Shown: positions 1 to 10,082, numbered from the stretch's first letter. The stretch is 64,000 bases of DNA from Citricoccus muralis (GCF_029637705.1 NZ_CP121252.1:1364001-1428000); one strand, 5' to 3'. A program made the numbers and translations. The notes: generated from the sequence alone by a model not told the origin.

Positions 1-1146
1 ACGGTGTTCTGTATCTGCCTTGCCCACGGGGTCACCGGTCTGCTAAGCGCGATGACCGGTCGACGTCGGGTCCGCGAGACGCTTTCGCTGATTGCGTTCA
101 TCCCGCTCATGCTCGCCGGCGTTATTTTCGGAACAGCGGTCGAGAGCATTCCGGGCCTGATCGAGCAGTTGCCGGGCGTACTGGGCGTGCTGGTGTGGAC
201 GCCGCTGGGTAGCTTCACCGGGTCCGCCTGGACGGCATCGCAGGGCGACCTTGGACTGGCAGCGGCCCAGTTGGGAGTCAGCCTCGTCTGGGTCCTCGGT
301 GCCATCTGGCTGTGGGTGACGGCCGTGCGGCGCAGCATCGATCGCGCACCAAGCTCCGGCACGAGCAGCCGTAGCACTCGCGGCACGGGGCTGTTCGCCC
401 GTTTTCCGGCCACCCCCGCCGGTGCGATTGCGGCGCGGTCGATCATTTACTGGCTCAAGGACCCGCGCTATTCGGCGAGCCTCATCATGGTGCCGCTCAT
501 GGTGGTCGTGTTGATATTCCTGGGCGCGCAATCGGGCAGCTCCGTGATCGTGCTCCTGATCGGCCCCCTGGTCGGCTTGCTGTTGGGATTCGCGATTCAG
601 GCGGACCTCTCCTATGACGGCGCTGCTCTGTCCATGCACATCACCACCGGAGTCACCGGTCAAGACGACCGACGGGGTCGCGTCTCGGCGCTGCTGATCT
701 GGGCGGTGCCGGCCACCATCGGCGCCACCGTGATCGGTGCAGCCGTGACCGGGGCGTGGAACCTGCTGCCTGCAGCCTTGGGCCTGGGCATGACGCTGTT
801 GCTGGGCGGTGCCGGACTCTCCGCGCTCATTTCAGCGCGATTCGTGTACCCGGTGCCAGCCCCCGGGGCGAGCCCGTTTGCCACACCGCAGGGTTCGATG
901 ATGCGCACCGCCATGGTGCAGATGGTGTCCCTGCTCGCCACCGTGGTGGTCACCCTGCCGGCCGTGGTGCTCTCCATCGTGGCGCTGGTCAACGGGGATA
1001 CCCTGTGGAACCTCATCGCCTTGGCGGTGGGCCTGGTCAACGGGGTGATCGTGCTGTGGATCGGTATGAAGCTCGGAGCCGCCTGGTATGACAGCACCAG
1101 CGACAAGACCTACCAGCAAGTGCTGCGCTACGTGTCCAGCCAGTAG
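1..1146 (+). CDS. ABC-2 type transporter permease, 5' truncated
   Basis: An open frame enters from the left edge in frame 1 and stops at 1144-1146, so the N-terminus lies outside the window. The visible 381 residues are very hydrophobic, with about nine or ten candidate membrane segments (for example around residues 30-45, 85-105, 155-195 and 230-260). A hydrophilic Ser/Thr/Arg-rich loop sits near residues 110-135. Just after that loop comes a segment resembling the motif found after the cytoplasmic loop in large ABC-2 exporters of actinobacteria. No ATPase gene is visible; it would be expected just upstream. The substrate cannot be told. Family assignment rests on the hydropathy pattern and remembered similarity. 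Confidence 0.6.
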   Translation, partial: TVFCICLAHGVTGLLSAMTGRRRVRETLSLIAFIPLMLAGVIFGTAVESIPGLIEQLPGVLGVLVWTPLGSFTGSAWTASQGDLGLAAAQLGVSLVWVLGAIWLWVTAVRRSIDRAPSSGTSSRSTRGTGLFARFPATPAGAIAARSIIYWLKDPRYSASLIMVPLMVVVLIFLGAQSGSSVIVLLIGPLVGLLLGFAIQADLSYDGAALSMHITTGVTGQDDRRGRVSALLIWAVPATIGATVIGAAVTGAWNLLPAALGLGMTLLLGGAGLSALISARFVYPVPAPGASPFATPQGSMMRTAMVQMVSLLATVVVTLPAVVLSIVALVNGDTLWNLIALAVGLVNGVIVLWIGMKLGAAWYDSTSDKTYQQVLRYVSSQ

Positions 1147-1167
1147 CCAGCCGACTGAAGGAGTAGA

Positions 1168-1527
1168 ATGGCCACCATGACGTCTTCCGTTCACGCCTCC
1201 CAGCAGGATCCCTACGGTCAGCCCGGCTCTCCGAGCGGAGCCGGATCCAGCGTTCTGGAACGTGAGGAGCAGCTCCAGGAAATAGAGCCAGGCGACCACG
1301 AGCGCTTCGCACACTACGTGCGCAAGGAAAAGATCATGGAGTCCGCCATGACCGGCGAGCCCGTGATCGCCCTGTGTGGCAAGGTCTGGACGCCGGGCAG
1401 GGATCCCCAGCGGTTCCCCGTGTGCCCCGAGTGCAAAGAGATCTACGAAGGTTTCAGTTCTGGCGACGAAGGCTCCTCGGGATCCGGTGGCAAAGGACGC
1501 GGCTGGTTCGGCCGTGGCAAGTCCTAA
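1168..1527 (+). CDS. DUF3039 family protein
   Basis: A small acidic protein of 119 residues. The conserved core (about residues 45-100) has LCGKVW followed by VCPECKEIYE, giving a C-x(n)-CxxC arrangement that suggests a small zinc-ribbon-like site. The C-terminus is a Gly/Ser-rich tail ending in basic residues. This is the pattern of the actinobacterial DUF3039 family, whose function is not known to me. The ATG at 1168 has an AAGGAG ribosome site 5 nt upstream. It lies 21 nt after the permease and 96 nt before a helicase gene that I remember as a frequent neighbour of DUF3039 in Micrococcales. Confidence 0.8.
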   Translation: MATMTSSVHASQQDPYGQPGSPSGAGSSVLEREEQLQEIEPGDHERFAHYVRKEKIMESAMTGEPVIALCGKVWTPGRDPQRFPVCPECKEIYEGFSSGDEGSSGSGGKGRGWFGRGKS

Positions 1528-1582
1528 CTCGACCGCCTGAATTCCCAGACCAAAGTGACTGTCCCCGCAGGTGCGGGTTTGC

Positions 1583-1602
1583 TCGCCGCGCGTACGCGGC
1601 GA
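1583..1602 (+). other. GC-rich hairpin in helicase leader
   Basis: TCGCCGCG and CGCGGCGA form an 8-bp perfect stem around a CGTA loop. It lies just upstream of the GAGGAGG ribosome site of the helicase. There is no T-run after it, so it is more likely an mRNA leader structure than an intrinsic terminator. Confidence 0.35.
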
Positions 1603-1623
1603 TAGAGGAGGTGTCCTGCACCC

Positions 1624-3432
1624 GTGTCGGATGCACTGTTCCAGATCGGCGAGAATCTGCCCCCAGCGATGCCCGAACGCGCCGCCTGGGGTACGGCAAC
1701 GAAGCTTCGTCAGTGGCAGCAGGAGGCCCTGGAACGGTACTTTTCGGCACCACATCGGGACTTCCTCACCGTGGCAACCCCCGGCGCAGGTAAGACCACC
1801 TTCGCGCTACGCGTGGCCAAAATGCTCAAAGAATCCGGCGTGATTAGCCGGATCACCGTGGTGGCACCCACCGATCACTTGAAGAAGCAGTGGGCCGATT
1901 CTGCCGCTCGCGTGGGGCTGGCGATCGACCCTAACTTCAAGAACTCCGACGGTCGCCACGGCGACGAGTACCTCGGCGTGGCTCTCACCTACGCTCAGGT
2001 GGCGAATAAGCCGATCTTGCATCGAAATCGCACCGAAGCGGCAAACACCCTGGTCATTCTCGATGAGATCCACCACGGCGGCGATGCGCTGAGCTGGGGC
2101 GACGGCATCAGGGAGGCCTTCGAACCGGCCGCCCGAAGGCTCGCTCTGACAGGTACTCCGTTCCGCTCGGATACGGCATCGATTCCCTTTGTCGACTACG
2201 TTGAAGAGCGCGACGGCATCCGGCGCAGCCGGGCCGACTACACCTACGGTTACGGGCCTGCGCTGCGTGACCACGTGGTGCGCCCGGTGCTGTTCATGGC
2301 CTATTCCGGTCAGATGCGCTGGAAATCCTCCGCCGGTGAGGTGATGGAAGCCCAGCTCGGCGAGGCCGCAACCAAAGCCATCACGGGGGCCGCCTGGCGC
2401 ACTGCGCTGAATTCGGAGGGGGAGTGGATCCCCTCGGTGCTTCGGGCGGCCGACCGTCGACTCACCGAAGTGCGGCGTAATGTCTCCGATGCTGGCGGAC
2501 TGGTGATCGCCACCGACCACGAGGACGCCCGCGCGTACGCCGCCCAACTGGAAGTTATCACCGGGGAACCGGTGACGACGGTGCTGTCGGATGATGCCGG
2601 CGCCTCGGAGAAGATTGAGACGTTCGCGGAGAGCGACTCCCGGTGGATGGTCGCCGTGCGCATGGTGTCCGAAGGCGTGGACGTGCCCCGCCTGTGCGTG
2701 GGTGTGTACGCCACCTCGACCTCGACACCGCTGTTCTTTGCGCAGGCGATCGGCCGTTTCGTGCGTTCGCGTAAGCGCGGTGAGACGGCCAGCGTGTTTT
2801 TGCCTTCGGTGCCCCAACTGATGCTGTTGGCCAACGAGATGGAGGCCGAACGCAACCACGCACTGGATGCCCCGGTGGGTGGGGTGGACCCGGAGACCAT
2901 GGAGGATCTCTCCAACGCGCCGGAGGAAGACGAGTTGGCCGCGGCCAATCGTGAAGACTCCGCCTCGGACAGTCTGTTGCGCGAGAAATTCCAAGCGCTG
3001 GAATCCTCGGCGTCCTTCGATAAGGTGCTCTACGACGGTGCTGAATTTGGCACCGGTGGTGCGGTGGGTTCCGAGGATGAATTGGACTTCTTGGGGATCC
3101 CTGGACTGCTCGATGCGGACCAGGTTTCCACCCTCCTGCGTCAGCGTCAGGCCGAGCAGCTCAAGCGCCGCCCACAGACCCCGCAGGTCAACGGTCAAGC
3201 CTCGGAGCAGGAAGCAGCGCAGTCCGTGGTTTCGCACCGTCGAATGAAAGAACTGCGCTCCGAATTATCGAAGTCGGTGGCCGCGTGGTCGGCACGTACT
3301 GGCACCCCGCACGGGGTGATTCACAATCGGCTCCGCGAAGTCAGCGGCGGGCCCGCGGTGGCTCAAGCCAGTCAGGACCAACTGGAGAAACGGCTCAGCA
3401 CCCTGCAGGGCTGGTTTGTCGGGCGAAGCTAA
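1624..3432 (+). CDS. DEAD/DEAH-box (SF2) helicase
   Basis: This 602-residue protein has superfamily 2 helicase motifs in order: a Q-like region (KLRQWQQEAL, about 28-36), Walker A ATPGAGKTT at 51-59, motif II DEIHHG at about 147, motif III TGTPF near 177, and a C-terminal RecA-like domain with a VSEGVDVPRL segment and an AIGRFVRSR motif VI. The C-terminal 170 residues are acidic and poorly conserved. GTG at 1624 is preceded by a GAGGAGG ribosome site. The enzyme probably unwinds or translocates on nucleic acid; no specific substrate can be named. It is the last gene of its direction and ends 15 nt before a long hairpin. Confidence 0.85.
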   Translation: MSDALFQIGENLPPAMPERAAWGTATKLRQWQQEALERYFSAPHRDFLTVATPGAGKTTFALRVAKMLKESGVISRITVVAPTDHLKKQWADSAARVGLAIDPNFKNSDGRHGDEYLGVALTYAQVANKPILHRNRTEAANTLVILDEIHHGGDALSWGDGIREAFEPAARRLALTGTPFRSDTASIPFVDYVEERDGIRRSRADYTYGYGPALRDHVVRPVLFMAYSGQMRWKSSAGEVMEAQLGEAATKAITGAAWRTALNSEGEWIPSVLRAADRRLTEVRRNVSDAGGLVIATDHEDARAYAAQLEVITGEPVTTVLSDDAGASEKIETFAESDSRWMVAVRMVSEGVDVPRLCVGVYATSTSTPLFFAQAIGRFVRSRKRGETASVFLPSVPQLMLLANEMEAERNHALDAPVGGVDPETMEDLSNAPEEDELAAANREDSASDSLLREKFQALESSASFDKVLYDGAEFGTGGAVGSEDELDFLGIPGLLDADQVSTLLRQRQAEQLKRRPQTPQVNGQASEQEAAQSVVSHRRMKELRSELSKSVAAWSARTGTPHGVIHNRLREVSGGPAVAQASQDQLEKRLSTLQGWFVGRS

Positions 3433-3447
3433 GAACGACACACATTG

Positions 3448-3508
3448 AGACACAGATACAAGCGGGGCTCGAGATCTTTGATCTCGAGCCCCGCTTGTAT
3501 CTGTGTCT
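3448..3508. terminator. Perfect 29-bp hairpin between convergent genes
   Basis: Bases 3448-3476 and 3480-3508 are exact reverse complements: 29 bp with no mismatch, closed by a TTT loop. The right arm ends one base before the stop codon of pncA (minus strand), and the left arm begins 15 nt after the helicase stop. It most probably terminates both convergent genes. There is no clear T-run on either side. The stem is much longer than the 8-14 bp seen in the other hairpins of this window. Confidence 0.75.
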
Positions 3509-3509
3509 A

Positions 3510-4184
3510 TCAGCCGACGGCGTGGACCCAGTGGCACAACTGGGCGCCAGCGTCTTCCATCTCGTCCAGCGCAGCTTTTGAGTTTTCCTCGCTGACGCCC
3601 ACGATGAGGTTCGTCATCACCTTCGTCTGGTAGCCAGCATCCACGGCGTCGAGCACGGTGGCTTGTACGCAGTGGTCAGTGGCAATGCCGACAACAGTGA
3701 TGGCATCGATGTCCCGCTCGGAGAGCCATTCATCCAGCGTGAGTGCATCGTCCTCGATGGCGGCGGCACCAGCGGCGGTGGCGCCATAGGGGCCGACGGT
3801 GCCCTCGGGGGCGTTGGGGTGGATGGTATCTGGGTCTCCTAGCTGCCCGTCGAAAGCAGAGTAGGACGCGTCGTAGCGGCCCTTGAGGAATTGGGCGTCG
3901 AGGTACTCTTCGTCCAGGTTGGGGTGCAGTTCAGCGCCGGTAGTTCCTGCCAAGCAGTGCACCGGCCAGGTCTCTTCAAAGTCGGGTTCAGCATCCGAAG
4001 CCGCAGCGAAGTGCGGACCCGGGTCAACATGCCAGTCGCGAGTGGCGACAACAGCAGCATATTCTCCGGAGTGCTCTTCGAGGAACTCGGAGATACGGGC
4101 GGCAATGTTCGCGCCGCCGGGGACGGCCAGTGAGCCGCCTTCGCAGAAGTCGTTCTGGACGTCTACGATCACCAAAGCACGCAT
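3510..4184 (-). CDS. pncA: Nicotinamidase
   Basis: This cytosolic hydrolase converts nicotinamide to nicotinate and ammonia in the NAD salvage pathway. The 224 residues show the isochorismatase/nicotinamidase fold: VDVQNDF with D8, K101 in LKGRYDAS and C172 in ATDHCVQAT make the Asp-Lys-Cys triad, and DWHVDPGPH (residues 50-58) gives the metal-binding Asp and His residues. ATG at 4184 has an AAAAGGA ribosome site. It lies 78 nt downstream of pncB on the same strand, so the two enzymes act in sequence and are probably co-transcribed. The length is slightly above the mycobacterial type (about 186), from a longer insert around residues 110-150. Confidence 0.93.
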   Translation of the reverse strand: MRALVIVDVQNDFCEGGSLAVPGGANIAARISEFLEEHSGEYAAVVATRDWHVDPGPHFAAASDAEPDFEETWPVHCLAGTTGAELHPNLDEEYLDAQFLKGRYDASYSAFDGQLGDPDTIHPNAPEGTVGPYGATAAGAAAIEDDALTLDEWLSERDIDAITVVGIATDHCVQATVLDAVDAGYQTKVMTNLIVGVSEENSKAALDEMEDAGAQLCHWVHAVG

Positions 4185-4262
4185 GGTGGGTGTCCTTTTT
4201 CATTGAGCGTCGTGGCGAGTGATTGAGTTTGCTGCCCCCGGTTTTCAGGGGCGCAGGCCAGC

Positions 4263-5600
4263 TTAGCCCATTCCATCCACAAAGGTGGAGAGCGCGGCTT
4301 CGCCCGGTTGTAACCTTCGGACCACATTGGGCAGTTCGGCCAGCGAATCACGATGGCGTTGGGCTGCTCGGGTCACGGCTTCGGGGCCGGTCCAGCCTGA
4401 CACAATCTGGCCGTCACGGACAAATTCGTGCATCAGAGCTCGGTCGTTGGCGTCGGTGGCGGGGGGCTGATTAACACCGACGAGTTCGGCGGTGGCGAAG
4501 CCATGGGCGTTGAGTCGGCGAGCAGCGTGTTTGCGGCCGCCGTAGCTGGCTTTGCCGGTAGACGCCTTCGCGACGTCGATCCATTCGCCGTCGTCGTTCT
4601 GCCGTGACACCAGCTTATAGACCATGGAAGCGGTGGGGGCGGCCGAACCGGTGACCAACCGCGTCCCCACCCCGTACGTGTTCACGGGGGCGGACTTCAG
4701 GTAGGCGATGGCGAACTCATCCAGGTCTGAGGTGACCATGATCCCAGTGTCCTGGTTGCCCAGCTCATCCAGTAACTGGCGCACCCAGTGGGCTTGCTCC
4801 ACCAGGTCCCCGGAATCGAGGCGAACATTACGCAACGCTCGCCCGGCCACCGCAACCGCGGTGCGAACCCCTTGTTCCACCTCGTAGGTGTCGACGAGCA
4901 GAGTGGTGTCGGCGCCGAGGGCATCGACCTGCGCCTGGAATGCGTCCCGCTCGGAATCGTGCAGCAGGGTGAAGGAGTGCGCGGCGGTGCCCAGAGTGGG
5001 GATGCCATAGCGGATGCCGGCCTCGAGGTTAGAGGTGGCGGTGAATCCGGCAATGATGGCGGCACGGGCAGCAGCTACCGCGGCTTCTTCGTTGATGCGT
5101 CGCGACCCCATTTCCACGCAGGCCCGGTCTCCGGCGGCCGAGGTCATGCGCGAGGCGGCGGATGCCACCGCGGAGTCATAGTTGAGGATGGACAGAATGT
5201 AGGTCTCCAGAATGCAGGCCTCGGCGAAACTCGATTCGACCTGGAGTACCGGGGATTGCGGGAAGTAGGCCTCGCCCTCGGCATAACCATAGATATTGCC
5301 GCTGAACCGGAAATCGGCCAGCCAGGCCAGGGTGGTGTCATCCACCACGCCTTGACGGTCCAGGAAAGCCAATTCGTCGTCGGCGAACCGGAAATCGGCC
5401 AGGCCCTCTAAAAGGCGCCCTGTGCCAGCGAGGACACCGTAGCGGCGTCCTTCGGGCAGTCGACGGGTGAACACCTCGAAGACGGAACGGCGGTGGGCTG
5501 CACCCGAGCGCAGGGCCGCCTGCAGCATGGTGAGCTCGTAGTGGTCAGTGAACAACGAAGTGGGTCGCTGCCCGCGAAGCTGATGTGTCTGATCGGTCAC
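4263..5600 (-). CDS. pncB: Nicotinate phosphoribosyltransferase
   Basis: PncB joins nicotinate to PRPP to give nicotinate mononucleotide, using the product of PncA. The 445-residue protein begins VTDQTHQLRGQ and reaches the family hallmark TDHYELTML near residue 16. It also carries the phosphoribosyl-site segment RLDSGDL and a VTSDLDEF strand in the C-terminal half, and ends in a family-typical tail. The open frame runs far upstream through clpS, but those residues are Arg/His-rich shadow sequence. GTG at 5600 gives the expected N-terminus; GTG at 5609 is an alternative. It heads a pncB-pncA operon and diverges from clpS over about 70 bp, as in mycobacteria. Confidence 0.92.
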   Translation of the reverse strand: MTDQTHQLRGQRPTSLFTDHYELTMLQAALRSGAAHRRSVFEVFTRRLPEGRRYGVLAGTGRLLEGLADFRFADDELAFLDRQGVVDDTTLAWLADFRFSGNIYGYAEGEAYFPQSPVLQVESSFAEACILETYILSILNYDSAVASAASRMTSAAGDRACVEMGSRRINEEAAVAAARAAIIAGFTATSNLEAGIRYGIPTLGTAAHSFTLLHDSERDAFQAQVDALGADTTLLVDTYEVEQGVRTAVAVAGRALRNVRLDSGDLVEQAHWVRQLLDELGNQDTGIMVTSDLDEFAIAYLKSAPVNTYGVGTRLVTGSAAPTASMVYKLVSRQNDDGEWIDVAKASTGKASYGGRKHAARRLNAHGFATAELVGVNQPPATDANDRALMHEFVRDGQIVSGWTGPEAVTRAAQRHRDSLAELPNVVRRLQPGEAALSTFVDGMG

Positions 5601-5660
5601 CCTGGCCACGATACTCGGTGTGTCCGCCGGATGCCGAGATGCTGTACGTCTTAAGAGCGT

Positions 5661-5666
5661 TAGAAT
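5661..5666 (+). promoter_or_regulatory. -10 box of leaderless clpS
   Basis: TAGAAT is followed by exactly 6 nt and then the clpS ATG, with no Shine-Dalgarno sequence. Transcription would start at or next to the A of the start codon. The -35 region is weak. Confidence 0.6.
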
Positions 5667-5672
5667 GCGCAT

Positions 5673-6047
5673 ATGTGTCCTTCGACGACGAGCCTGCCTG
5701 ATGCGGGCGCGAACCCCGAGGCCACGCCGATCTTGCGAGTGTCGGTGGACGGGGCGGAATCTACTGAAACAGGAACCGACACCCTGGTGCGGCCCGAGGA
5801 TCGTACCCGCCTGGAGAAGCCGTGGATCGTGATTGTCTGGAACGACCCGGTGAACCTGATGTCCTACGTCTCCTACGTGTTCCGGCGCCATTTCGGATTC
5901 TCTGCGGCGCGCGCCGATGAGCTGATGTTGCAGGTGCACCACCAGGGCAAGGCGGTGGTCGCTTCCGGAACGCGGGAAGAAGCCGAGCGGCATGTGGAGG
6001 CTATGCACGGCTACGGGCTGTGGGCCACCCTGGAACAGCCTGAATGA
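5673..6047 (+). CDS. clpS: ATP-dependent Clp protease adaptor ClpS
   Basis: ClpS delivers N-degron substrates to the ClpAP/ClpCP protease. The first 45 residues are a variable tail. The core begins with PWIVIVWNDPVNLMSYV (about residues 50-66), the conserved N-degron pocket strand, and continues with the VHHQGKAVVASGTREEAE segment that contacts Clp ATPase. The total of 124 residues is normal for actinobacteria. ATG at 5673 sits 6 nt after a -10 box and abuts the pncB upstream region. It is followed by a DUF2017 gene 30 nt downstream, a pairing I recall as conserved in actinobacteria. Confidence 0.93.
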   Translation: MCPSTTSLPDAGANPEATPILRVSVDGAESTETGTDTLVRPEDRTRLEKPWIVIVWNDPVNLMSYVSYVFRRHFGFSAARADELMLQVHHQGKAVVASGTREEAERHVEAMHGYGLWATLEQPE

Positions 6048-6077
6048 CACCGAGACACGAAAGCTGACACTGACTTC

Positions 6078-6803
6078 ATGGCACGAGGATTTACCTCCAC
6101 TCCGCGTGGCTACCTGGCCACGTTTGAGAGCGGCGAACAGCGGCTGCTGCGCCAGCTCTTCGACGACGTCATCACCCTGTTGCGTCGTCGCGAAGATGAA
6201 ACCCGCTCTGACGCCGAGACCGATCAGGCTGGCGCCGAGGCTGAGCCCGATACCGAAGCTGGTACCGGAGACGCTGGTGACGCAGACATCGCGACAGACA
6301 GTGACTTTTGGGCTCTGGTGTCGGGTATTTCGGCGGGCACCGGGGAGAACCGCCGCGCCGCGCCGAGTGAAGCAGCGACGTTACGACTGTTGCCCACCGG
6401 CACCCCGGATGCGGCCAGTGAGGCGGAGGCCCAAGAGTTTCGGGCACTGACCGAAGATGCCGTGCTGCAGGCGAAACTGGAGGACCTGCAGCGTGCCATC
6501 GCCGCCGTGGAATCGCGACATCTGGTGCTGGATCTTGCCGCGGCCGAGTCGTTTGGTCGGGCCCTGAACGCCGTGCGCCTGGTGTTGGCCACCCGCCTGG
6601 AGATTGAGACCGATGACGACGCAGCGAGGGTGCACGAGATCTCGGATGTCGCCAACGCCGACTCGGTGGACGCCTATATGGCGCTGCTGTACAACTTCAC
6701 CTCCTGGTTGCAGGAGACGCTGATGACCGCATTGCTGGCGGATCTGCCCGACCAGCTGGGTGCTGCCGATGATGACCACGGCGAGAGAGAGGACCGCCCA
6801 TGA
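6078..6803 (+). CDS. DUF2017 family protein
   Basis: This 241-residue acidic protein starts [17 protein letters not shown] and contains [17 protein letters not shown], typical of actinobacterial DUF2017 proteins. The first third ends in an Asp/Glu/Ala-rich low-complexity stretch (about residues 45-75). The C-terminal half is predicted helical and ends with a [14 protein letters not shown] segment. The function is unknown. Its position after clpS and its 4-nt overlap with murI (ATGA at 6800) suggest translational coupling. A role linked to ClpS-dependent proteolysis is only an inference from gene order. Confidence 0.8.
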   Translation: MARGFTSTPRGYLATFESGEQRLLRQLFDDVITLLRRREDETRSDAETDQAGAEAEPDTEAGTGDAGDADIATDSDFWALVSGISAGTGENRRAAPSEAATLRLLPTGTPDAASEAEAQEFRALTEDAVLQAKLEDLQRAIAAVESRHLVLDLAAAESFGRALNAVRLVLATRLEIETDDDAARVHEISDVANADSVDAYMALLYNFTSWLQETLMTALLADLPDQLGAADDDHGEREDRP

Positions 6804-7705
6804 CCACCGCCGCGAACTCGGGCGCACCGATCGGGATCTTCGACTCCGGGGTGGGCGGACTCACTGTAGCCCGTGCCGTGATCGACCAGCTACCGCAGGA
6901 ATCCATCGTCTACGTAGGGGATACGGTCAACAGCCCTTACGGCCCGAAATCCATTGCCACGGTGCGCCGACTGGCTCTGGAAGTGATGGATGAACTGGTG
7001 GATGCCGGGGTGAAGCTGCTGGTTATTGCCTGCAACTCGGCCTCGGCCGCTGTGCTACGCGACGCCCGGGAACGCTACACCCAGCGCTACGGAATTCCGG
7101 TGGTGGAGGTCATCCAGCCGGCGGTGCGCCGGGCGGTGGCGGCAACCCGTAACGGTCGCATCGGCGTCATCGGCACCGAAGCCACCGTGGGATCGCGGGC
7201 CTACGAGGATACGTTTGCGGCCGCGCCGTCGTTGGAGATCACCTCGGTAGCATGCCCGCGTTTCGTGGAGTTCGTGGAGGCCGGGATCACCTCCGGCCCC
7301 GAACTGCGCACCCTGGCCGAGGAGTATCTGGCTCCGCTGAAAACAGCTGGCGTCGATACTCTGGTGCTCGGTTGCACTCACTACCCTTTGCTGACCGGCG
7401 TGATCTCCTATGTGATGGGGGAGAGCGTCACCCTGGTGTCCTCCGCGGAGGAGACCGCGCAGGACGTGTACCGCGAGCTAGTGCGCCACGACCTGGAGAA
7501 TGTCGATTCCGGGGTCGAGCGGGAGCCCGGTGAGACGGCGCTGCAACGGCACCGGTTCATGGCCACCGGCGACGCCGATCAGTTCGAGCTGCTGGCCCGG
7601 CGCTTCCTGGGCCCCGAAGTCTCCGGGGTGCATCACGTGAACCGGGTAGCCGAAGAGCTGCCCACTGGCACCTTGTCTGTGGTTCCCGTCCCGGACGCCC
7701 GGTGA
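6800..7705 (+). CDS. murI: Glutamate racemase
   Basis: MurI interconverts L- and D-glutamate, supplying D-Glu for the peptidoglycan stem peptide. The 301-residue protein has the N-terminal [11 protein letters not shown] loop (residues 13-23), the first catalytic cysteine C78 in IACNSASAA, and the second near C192 in LGCTHYPLL. Both acid/base Cys residues are present, so it should be active. It overlaps the DUF2017 gene by 4 nt. The order murI, Rv1339-like hydrolase, rph, rdgB that follows is the one known from mycobacteria. Confidence 0.95.
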   Translation: MTTAANSGAPIGIFDSGVGGLTVARAVIDQLPQESIVYVGDTVNSPYGPKSIATVRRLALEVMDELVDAGVKLLVIACNSASAAVLRDARERYTQRYGIPVVEVIQPAVRRAVAATRNGRIGVIGTEATVGSRAYEDTFAAAPSLEITSVACPRFVEFVEAGITSGPELRTLAEEYLAPLKTAGVDTLVLGCTHYPLLTGVISYVMGESVTLVSSAEETAQDVYRELVRHDLENVDSGVEREPGETALQRHRFMATGDADQFELLARRFLGPEVSGVHHVNRVAEELPTGTLSVVPVPDAR

Positions 7706-7813
7706 CGCAACGTTGGGCATGAGCCAGCACGGGCGCAGTACAGTGACCAGGATAGCCAGCAACCGAACCCGCCGACGGGTCACGGCGGCACCGGACCAGG
7801 GAGGAACCCCACG

Positions 7814-8650
7814 ATGCAGCTGACCATCATCGGAGCCTCGGGCTCGTTCCCCGGCCCGGGCTCACCCGCCTCCTGCTATCTGGTGACCGCGGAGGGTGTT
7901 GACACCGACGGGGTGACGCCGAAAACGTGGCGGGTGCTGTTGGATTTGGGTAACGGCGCCCTGGGTACGCTGCAGCGCTACATGATGTTGCCCGACATCG
8001 ACGCTATCGCGCTGAGCCACCTGCACCCGGACCACTTCATGGACCTGTGCGGGTTGCATGTCGCGGTGCGCTGGGATCCGGAAGGCTGGAAGGGCATTCA
8101 CATTCCCGTGTTCGGTCCCACCGGCACCGCCGATCGACTGGCCACCGCCTACGGGCTTGACCCGGACCCGGGCATGCACCCGGACTTCGACTTCCAGACC
8201 TGGACGCCCAGGGAGCCGGTGACCGTGGGGCCGCTGACCATCACCCCCTACCCGGTGCGCCATCCCATCGAGGAAGCTTTCGCCCTGCGCGTGGAGGCCG
8301 TGGAACCGGGAGAGCCCGGAGTGAGGGGAGAGGCTGCAGACCAGCACACCACCACGGTGTTGACTTACTCCGGTGACACCGATACCTGCGACGGACTGGT
8401 GGAGGCCGCCCGCGACGCCGACCTGTTCCTCTGCGAGGCTGGCTTCCACGAGGGGCGCGACGACGCCATCGACGGCGTGCACTTGACCGGTAAACGCGCC
8501 GGGGCCACCGCCACCGAGGCCGGGGTACGCCGCCTGCTGCTCACCCACCTGCCGGTGTGGAACGACCCGATGGCCACCGCCGTCGAAGCCCGCGAGACCT
8601 TCGCCGGCGACCTCGCCGTCGCCGTCTCCGGTGTAACCTACCGGGTGTGA
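7814..8650 (+). CDS. Metallo-beta-lactamase-fold hydrolase, Rv1339-like
   Basis: This 278-residue protein has the MBL motif HLHPDH (H69, H71, D73, H74 as metal ligands) after a LDLGNGALG strand. Further ligands are expected at the GDTDTCDGL aspartate (about residue 195) and a C-terminal THLPVW histidine. The start [18 protein letters not shown] and the position between murI and rph match mycobacterial Rv1339, described as a cyclic-nucleotide phosphodiesterase. By that relationship it may hydrolyse cAMP, though activity here is inferred. ATG at 7814 has a GGGAGGA ribosome site. A TACAGT box at 7739 could be a promoter for the hydrolase-rph-rdgB group. Confidence 0.85.
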   Translation: MQLTIIGASGSFPGPGSPASCYLVTAEGVDTDGVTPKTWRVLLDLGNGALGTLQRYMMLPDIDAIALSHLHPDHFMDLCGLHVAVRWDPEGWKGIHIPVFGPTGTADRLATAYGLDPDPGMHPDFDFQTWTPREPVTVGPLTITPYPVRHPIEEAFALRVEAVEPGEPGVRGEAADQHTTTVLTYSGDTDTCDGLVEAARDADLFLCEAGFHEGRDDAIDGVHLTGKRAGATATEAGVRRLLLTHLPVWNDPMATAVEARETFAGDLAVAVSGVTYRV

Positions 8651-8703
8651 GTCCGCCGCTCGCGGACCGCCCCACCCAGAACCACGAGGAGAGATCCCGA
8701 ACC

Positions 8704-9452
<749 letters not shown>

Positions 9453-9456
<4 letters not shown>

Positions 9457-10079
9457 CCACGGGCGCACCCGAACCGAAAGTCGTCCTCGCCACCACCAAC
9501 CAGGGCAAGCTGCGCGAGCTGCGGGAGCTGCTGCGCGGGTCCGTGTCCGGGCTCGACGTTGACACCCAGGTCATCGACGCCGCCACCGCCGGGGCGCCCG
9601 ACGTCGTCGAGGACGGAGTGACCTTCGAGGCCAACGCCCTCAAGAAAGCTCACGCCGTCGCCCAGCACACCGGGCTGATCTCCGTTGCCGATGATTCCGG
9701 TCTCGCCGTCGAGGTGCTCGGCGGAGCCCCCGGGATCTTCTCCGCCCGCTGGTCCGGACGACACGGGGACGACACCGCGAACCTCCAGCTCCTCTTGGCC
9801 CAGCTCGGGGACGTGCCCGATGCGCACCGCGCTGCCGCTTTCGTCTGTGCTGCCGCGCTGGCCACCCCGGACGGCGCCGAGCACGTGGAGCGGGGTTACC
9901 TGAACGGCAGCCTGCTGCGGGCGCCCCAGGGCGAGGGCGGCTTCGGCTACGACCCGATCCTGCAGCCCGAGGGCATGGACCGCTCCTGCGCCGAGCTGAG
10001 CTCAGCGGAGAAGAACGCCATCTCTCACCGCGGCCACGCCTTCCGAGCCCTGTTGCCCCATCTGATCGAGGTGCTCTGA
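9453..10079 (+). CDS. rdgB: Non-canonical purine NTP pyrophosphatase (RdgB/HAM1)
   Basis: The enzyme removes ITP, dITP and XTP from nucleotide pools. The 208 residues contain [18 protein letters not shown] at the N-terminus (substrate Thr/Asn/Lys), [31 protein letters not shown] around residues 80-100, and [11 protein letters not shown] near 165, followed by [12 protein letters not shown]. All are signature positions of the HAM1 family. It starts within the rph stop (ATGA at 9453) and ends 3 nt before the exonuclease gene, so it is part of one operon. Confidence 0.95.
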
Positions 10080-10082
10080 GCG

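Noticed and set aside
1807-3237. 476-codon open frame on the minus strand opposite the helicase
   Set aside because: Composition is His/Gly/Arg-rich without family motifs, and the plus-strand frame encodes an intact SF2 helicase. Long antisense frames are expected in G+C-rich DNA.
5601-6050. N-terminal extension of pncB through clpS
   Set aside because: The extra residues are Arg/His-rich shadow sequence; the family N-terminus begins just after GTG 5600.
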